From an uncultured Pseudomonadota bacterium (lineage in GTDB: Bacteria; Bdellovibrionota_B; Oligoflexia; Oligoflexales; CAILAO01), in NCBI GenBank assembly GCA_903832105.1, contig CAILAO010000344.1:1-8897 (forward strand): 8,897 bases of DNA. The letters are read 5' to 3'. The notes beneath the pieces are model-generated. The model made no database searches. It was not told the origin of the DNA and saw nothing but the letters and a program-made list of their open reading frames with translations. This document shows positions 6,174 to 8,897 of this stretch, piece after piece (positions within the stretch are counted from its first letter, which is position 1; every line of letters starts with the position of its first letter). Made by a program: the position numbers and the translations under genes.

Positions 6174-7247
6174 TTAGTTAAAATTTGGGTTTAGTGCTGC
6201 GCATTGAGTTGCAAGATCAGTGCGAAGCCGTTGTGCCGTTTCGAAGGTTGCGTTGAAGTCTCTGATGACGAATGCATCCTGTGGTTTTAGGTCTGCAACA
6301 GTCAACGGCGTGATGTGGTCAAAATCTCCTGTTTTGCGGGATGTTCTGAGGTCGCCGCGATGAGGCATACTCAAAATCGAATCAGATGGGTCAATCATGT
6401 TGAAGTTAATGGAGGTGATGACATCTCGGGAAATGGCGACAGAAAGGAACTGCCTCTCAACGGCCTGGCCAGTAGTTGTGTCCAAAGTCTCTGCTGAGGA
6501 AGAGATCAGGAGAGTCTCGATCGGAAGGAGGGCGAAGAGTTCGCGGGCCACGCGCAAAACGCAGCTACATATATAGTCCTGATAGATTTCTACAAAACGG
6601 GATTTAGAGATGGCCTTGACGGAAACCTTTCCTGATGCGGTTAGAAACTTTTGTTCCGCAGGAATTGCTTGTCGTCCGTGAGTCCTGAGCATGACTTCGA
6701 GAAGGCGCGGATTGTGGCTGGTGATTTGAAAAGAGGATCCGATACCATCTAGCTCAGAAAATGGGTTTAGTTTTTCGACCGCCTCGATGTAGGCATCGGA
6801 GTCGCTGTTGAGAATTCGGCGGGCAAGGCTCAACATTTTTGACCATTCTGCATAATCAGCATTGTAGGACTCCAGGCATTCCTGATACTCACGTTCGTCC
6901 TGCTGTTTTGCGAGTTCAATGGAAACTTCGGCATTTTTGACCATGGTCAGAATGGCGAGGCGTTGACGGGTTTTGAGTTCGTTATACCTCTGGCGACAAG
7001 GTGGGACGGGGGGCAGGGTTGCAGTGATGGATAGCCAGTCCATCGCATCGGTTTGCTCTTTGTGGAGAGAAAGTAGTACGTCGAGGGAGTTCTCATAAGT
7101 CTCGACCTCTAGTCGAGCCTGTTCGAGATTTGAGAGTTTTGCTGCCTCTTTAAGTTGACGTTGAAGTTCGCGTTGACGGCTCTTGGCTTCGCGCAGATGC
7201 AACCCGCCGATTGCTTGCATCGTGCGCATAGTAGCTTTTTGTATCAT
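6174..7247 (-). CDS. Unrecognised 357-aa protein, operon partner of the SNIPE-like nuclease
   Basis: I cannot assign a named domain. The protein is soluble, with no signal peptide or membrane helix. Residues about 18-55 form a charged helix or coiled coil (LREAKSRQRELQRQLKEAAK), followed by a Pro-rich turn at 79-84 and a second helical stretch (95-145). The C-terminal half is mixed and contains PAEQKFLTASGKVSVKAISK (196-215) and YQDYICSCVLRVARELFALL (222-241). Its motifs look like a conserved family, not random sequence, and I recall similar proteins as hypotheticals. It is the first gene of the operon, 22 bp before the nuclease gene, so it may be a partner, regulator or sensor for it. The start is not firm: ATG 7247 gives the longest frame, ATGs at residues 7 and 10 are alternatives, and no good ribosome site is seen before any of them. 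Confidence 0.8.
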   Translation of the reverse strand: MIQKATMRTMQAIGGLHLREAKSRQRELQRQLKEAAKLSNLEQARLEVETYENSLDVLLSLHKEQTDAMDWLSITATLPPVPPCRQRYNELKTRQRLAILTMVKNAEVSIELAKQQDEREYQECLESYNADYAEWSKMLSLARRILNSDSDAYIEAVEKLNPFSELDGIGSSFQITSHNPRLLEVMLRTHGRQAIPAEQKFLTASGKVSVKAISKSRFVEIYQDYICSCVLRVARELFALLPIETLLISSSAETLDTTTGQAVERQFLSVAISRDVITSINFNMIDPSDSILSMPHRGDLRTSRKTGDFDHITPLTVADLKPQDAFVIRDFNATFETAQRLRTDLATQCAALNPNFN

Positions 7248-7566
7248 AGTAGCATCTCGGTTTGGCGAACGTTAACGCGAGGTCTGATTCTAAGTCAAAC
7301 TAACCAAACATGTTCTCAGTGTTGCTGTTTTTGTCCCAATATTCAAGTCAAAAACATGTTTTCTCTCAAAGCGTTTAGAATTGGATTTTGCTATATGACG
7401 CTGCCGAGGCACGCAATGAGCTAAGATTGCATCAACAAGCTATGGCAACTCCAGTAGAATGGGCTTGTTTGGGGTGTTAGACTTTTGATAAGGTTAATGC
7501 ACGTTGAAAATAAGAGGTGATAAGCAAAAGATAGTCACTGAAAAATTTCAATCCGACAGGTAAAAA
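7248..7566. promoter_or_regulatory. Divergent intergenic region with paired direct-repeat blocks
   Basis: This is 319 bp without a convincing gene, between the minus-strand operon and the plus-strand channel gene. AAGTCAAA occurs at 7292-7299 and 7345-7352. The palindrome AACATGTT follows each copy, at 7307-7314 and 7353-7360. The two blocks are about 50 bp apart and lie 45-115 bp upstream of the operon start, a plausible place for regulator binding. On the minus strand both AAGTCAAA copies read TTTGACTT and so contain TTGACT, a fair -35 element, but no matching -10 stands out. TTGATA (7485-7490) could be a -35 for the channel gene, also without a clear -10. No RNA gene is recognised. Confidence 0.35.
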
Positions 7567-8385
7567 ATGGTAAGCAAGAAGCACGTTTATGAGATTATTG
7601 GGTTAAACGGGAAAAACAAATGGAATAGGTTCTTTAATCTTTCCATGATGTTTTTGATTCTTATTAACATTGTCCTTCTTTTTATCTCAACACTTGACGT
7701 TCAAAAGGAAGTCCAACAGTGGTTAAATAATGCAGAAATACTGATCGGCATTATTTTCTCTGTGGAGTATGTTTTGCGATTTTGGACGGCGAATTATGTT
7801 TATCCTGAACGGTCATGGTTAAGAGCTCGCCTTTGCTATATTAAGTCGCCGATGGCGGTGATTGATTTGCTTTCTATACTGCCGATTTACTTGCCTTTCC
7901 TATTACCTGCAAACTTCGCAAGTGTTCGTGCGCTTCGGATTATTCGTATTTTCAGGATCATCAAATTGAATCGATATACAGATGCCTTTGCATCTGTGGC
8001 AAATGTTTTTAAACTGAAAGCGAAACAACTGACGGTCTCGTTCCTACTCGTAGGTTTGTTAATGCTGATTTCGTCTTTGTTAATATACGGGGCTGAGCAC
8101 GAGATGCAACCGGATAAGTTTGCAAATGCTTTTTCCGGGCTTTGGTGGGCGGTGGCCACGTTGACGACAGTAGGCTATGGGGATATATATCCTGTTACTG
8201 CTTTAGGGAAAATACTATCATCAATCATTGCAATGTTAGGTATTGGAATGGTTGCTGTACCGACAGGCATTATCAGTGCTGGGTTTATGGAATCAATGGA
8301 CAATAAGGAAAAAGAAAAAAAACAGGACCCCTTCACGTATTGTCCTCATTGTGGGAAAAAACTGTTGGAGCATGGGGAGAAATAA
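7567..8385 (+). CDS. Six-helix voltage-gated-type potassium channel subunit
   Basis: This is a 272-aa inner-membrane ion transport protein. The segments are S1 (about 24-43), S2 (53-73, EYVLRFW), S3 (94-113, with Asp100), S4 (119-136), S5 (153-176), pore helix (188-201) and S6 (214-240). S4 carries Arg121, 124, 127, 130 and Lys133 at every third position, the voltage-sensor pattern. The selectivity filter is TTVGYGD (200-206), diagnostic of K+ channels. Four subunits should form the pore. After S6 the protein has a Lys/Glu-rich tail and a single CPHCGKKL motif (259-266), half of a zinc ribbon. Four subunits could bring these together, but that is inference. ATG 7567 is the first in frame and has only a weak AGG upstream. 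The gene ends 1 nt before folE, so the two are probably co-transcribed, although no functional link is known. Confidence 0.93.
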   Translation: MVSKKHVYEIIGLNGKNKWNRFFNLSMMFLILINIVLLFISTLDVQKEVQQWLNNAEILIGIIFSVEYVLRFWTANYVYPERSWLRARLCYIKSPMAVIDLLSILPIYLPFLLPANFASVRALRIIRIFRIIKLNRYTDAFASVANVFKLKAKQLTVSFLLVGLLMLISSLLIYGAEHEMQPDKFANAFSGLWWAVATLTTVGYGDIYPVTALGKILSSIIAMLGIGMVAVPTGIISAGFMESMDNKEKEKKQDPFTYCPHCGKKLLEHGEK

Positions 8386-8386
8386 T

Positions 8387-8897
8387 ATGGCAGTTATGAA
8401 AAAACAAGTTAATAAAGCACGAGTGGCAGAGCTGACGCGTCAGCTCTTGATTGAGCTGGGCGAAGATCCTGACCGCGAAGGGTTGAAGGGAACGCCGAAG
8501 CGTGTAGCGGAATCGCTGGCCTTCCTGACCAGCGGTTATCGGCAGACACCGAAGCAGGTCGTGAATGGCGCGGTCTTCCAGTCGCATACGAATCACATGA
8601 TCATTGTGCGCGATATTGAAATCTATAGTTTGTGCGAACATCACATGCTGCCCTTTTATGGGCGCTGTCATGTGGGCTACATTGCTAAGGACAAGGTTAT
8701 TGGCGTAAGTAAGATTGCGCGCATCGTGGATTGCTTTTCGCGCCGCTTGCAGATTCAAGAGCGTTTGACGGAACAGCTTGCCCAGTCGATTATGAAAGAG
8801 GTCGATGCCGAGGGCGTGGGTGTCGTGATGGAGTGCCGTCACCTCTGCATGATGATGCGCGGTGTGGGCAAGCAGAACTCCGTCATGACGACCTCAG
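8387..8897 (+). CDS. folE: GTP cyclohydrolase I (FolE), 3' end beyond the window
   Basis: The frame gives 170 codons from ATG 8387 to the window edge, nearly full length for a family of about 180-220 aa. FolE converts GTP to 7,8-dihydroneopterin triphosphate and formate, the first step of tetrahydrofolate (and queuosine precursor) synthesis in the cytoplasm. Visible motifs are EDPDREGLKGTPKRVAESL (26-44), SLCEHHMLPFYG (81-92), with zinc ligands Cys83 and His86, VIGVSKIARIVDCFSRRLQI (104-123), QERLTEQ (124-130), and ECRHLCMMMRGV (149-160), with the third zinc ligand Cys154. The end of the sequence (NSVMTT) matches the conserved C-terminal region, so only about 10-20 residues are missing. GGGGAG (8374-8379), 7 nt upstream, lies inside the last codons of the channel gene and fixes the start. 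No frameshift is seen. Confidence 0.96.
   Translation, partial: MAVMKKQVNKARVAELTRQLLIELGEDPDREGLKGTPKRVAESLAFLTSGYRQTPKQVVNGAVFQSHTNHMIIVRDIEIYSLCEHHMLPFYGRCHVGYIAKDKVIGVSKIARIVDCFSRRLQIQERLTEQLAQSIMKEVDAEGVGVVMECRHLCMMMRGVGKQNSVMTTS

Noticed and set aside
7248..7566. tRNA or small RNA gene in the long intergenic region
   Set aside because: No cloverleaf arms, no strong hairpin followed by a T run.
8333..8842. 169-codon minus-strand frame opposite folE
   Set aside because: It is a shadow of the well-supported FolE frame, whose catalytic motifs are all present on the plus strand.

Overview
The window is bacterial accessory DNA. It is a patchwork of truncated genes, a probable anti-phage operon and a housekeeping tail. 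The host cannot be fixed from this sequence. The start of a probable alpha-2-macroglobulin-like protein suggests a Gram-negative. The short GC-rich intergenic repeat at about 2399-2523, as I remember such repeats, resembles ones common in uncultured PVC-group bacteria (Kiritimatiellota/Lentisphaerae-like). That is a weak inference.

Layout. (1) 1-1088, minus strand: the start of an odd chimeric reading frame (methyltransferase-like N-terminus joined to a probable alpha-2-macroglobulin-like segment), a hairpin, and a PHP-domain gene that has lost its N-terminal half. (2) 1082-2374: an operator-like array of four alternating heptamers spaced exactly 11 bp, followed on the plus strand by an intact AAA_14/DUF4143 ATPase. 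(3) 2375-2902: repeat-rich intergenic DNA, the tail of an IS4-type transposase, two short tandem duplications and a good promoter. (4) 2903-4334, plus strand: a ParA-type ATPase followed after 4 nt by a DUF1016 (YhcG-like) gene that keeps only its N-terminal domain. (5) 4310-7247, minus strand: a two-gene operon. The first gene encodes an unrecognised 357-aa protein. The second encodes a 613-aa membrane-anchored coiled-coil/DUF4041/GIY-YIG nuclease with the architecture of the SNIPE phage-defence protein. Its stop overlaps the truncated DUF1016 gene. (6) 7567-8897, plus strand: a six-helix voltage-gated-type K+ channel gene, then folE (GTP cyclohydrolase I) one base later, which runs off the window.

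How the genes work together. The operon at 4310-7247 is the most coherent system. A nuclease fixed to the inner membrane would cut incoming phage DNA, and the upstream protein, co-transcribed and 22 bp away, is a candidate second component. The ParA/DUF1016 pair, the DUF4143 ATPase, the transposase tail and the several gene fragments suggest repeated cassette turnover at one locus, as in a defence or genomic island. The folE end looks like the resident chromosome.
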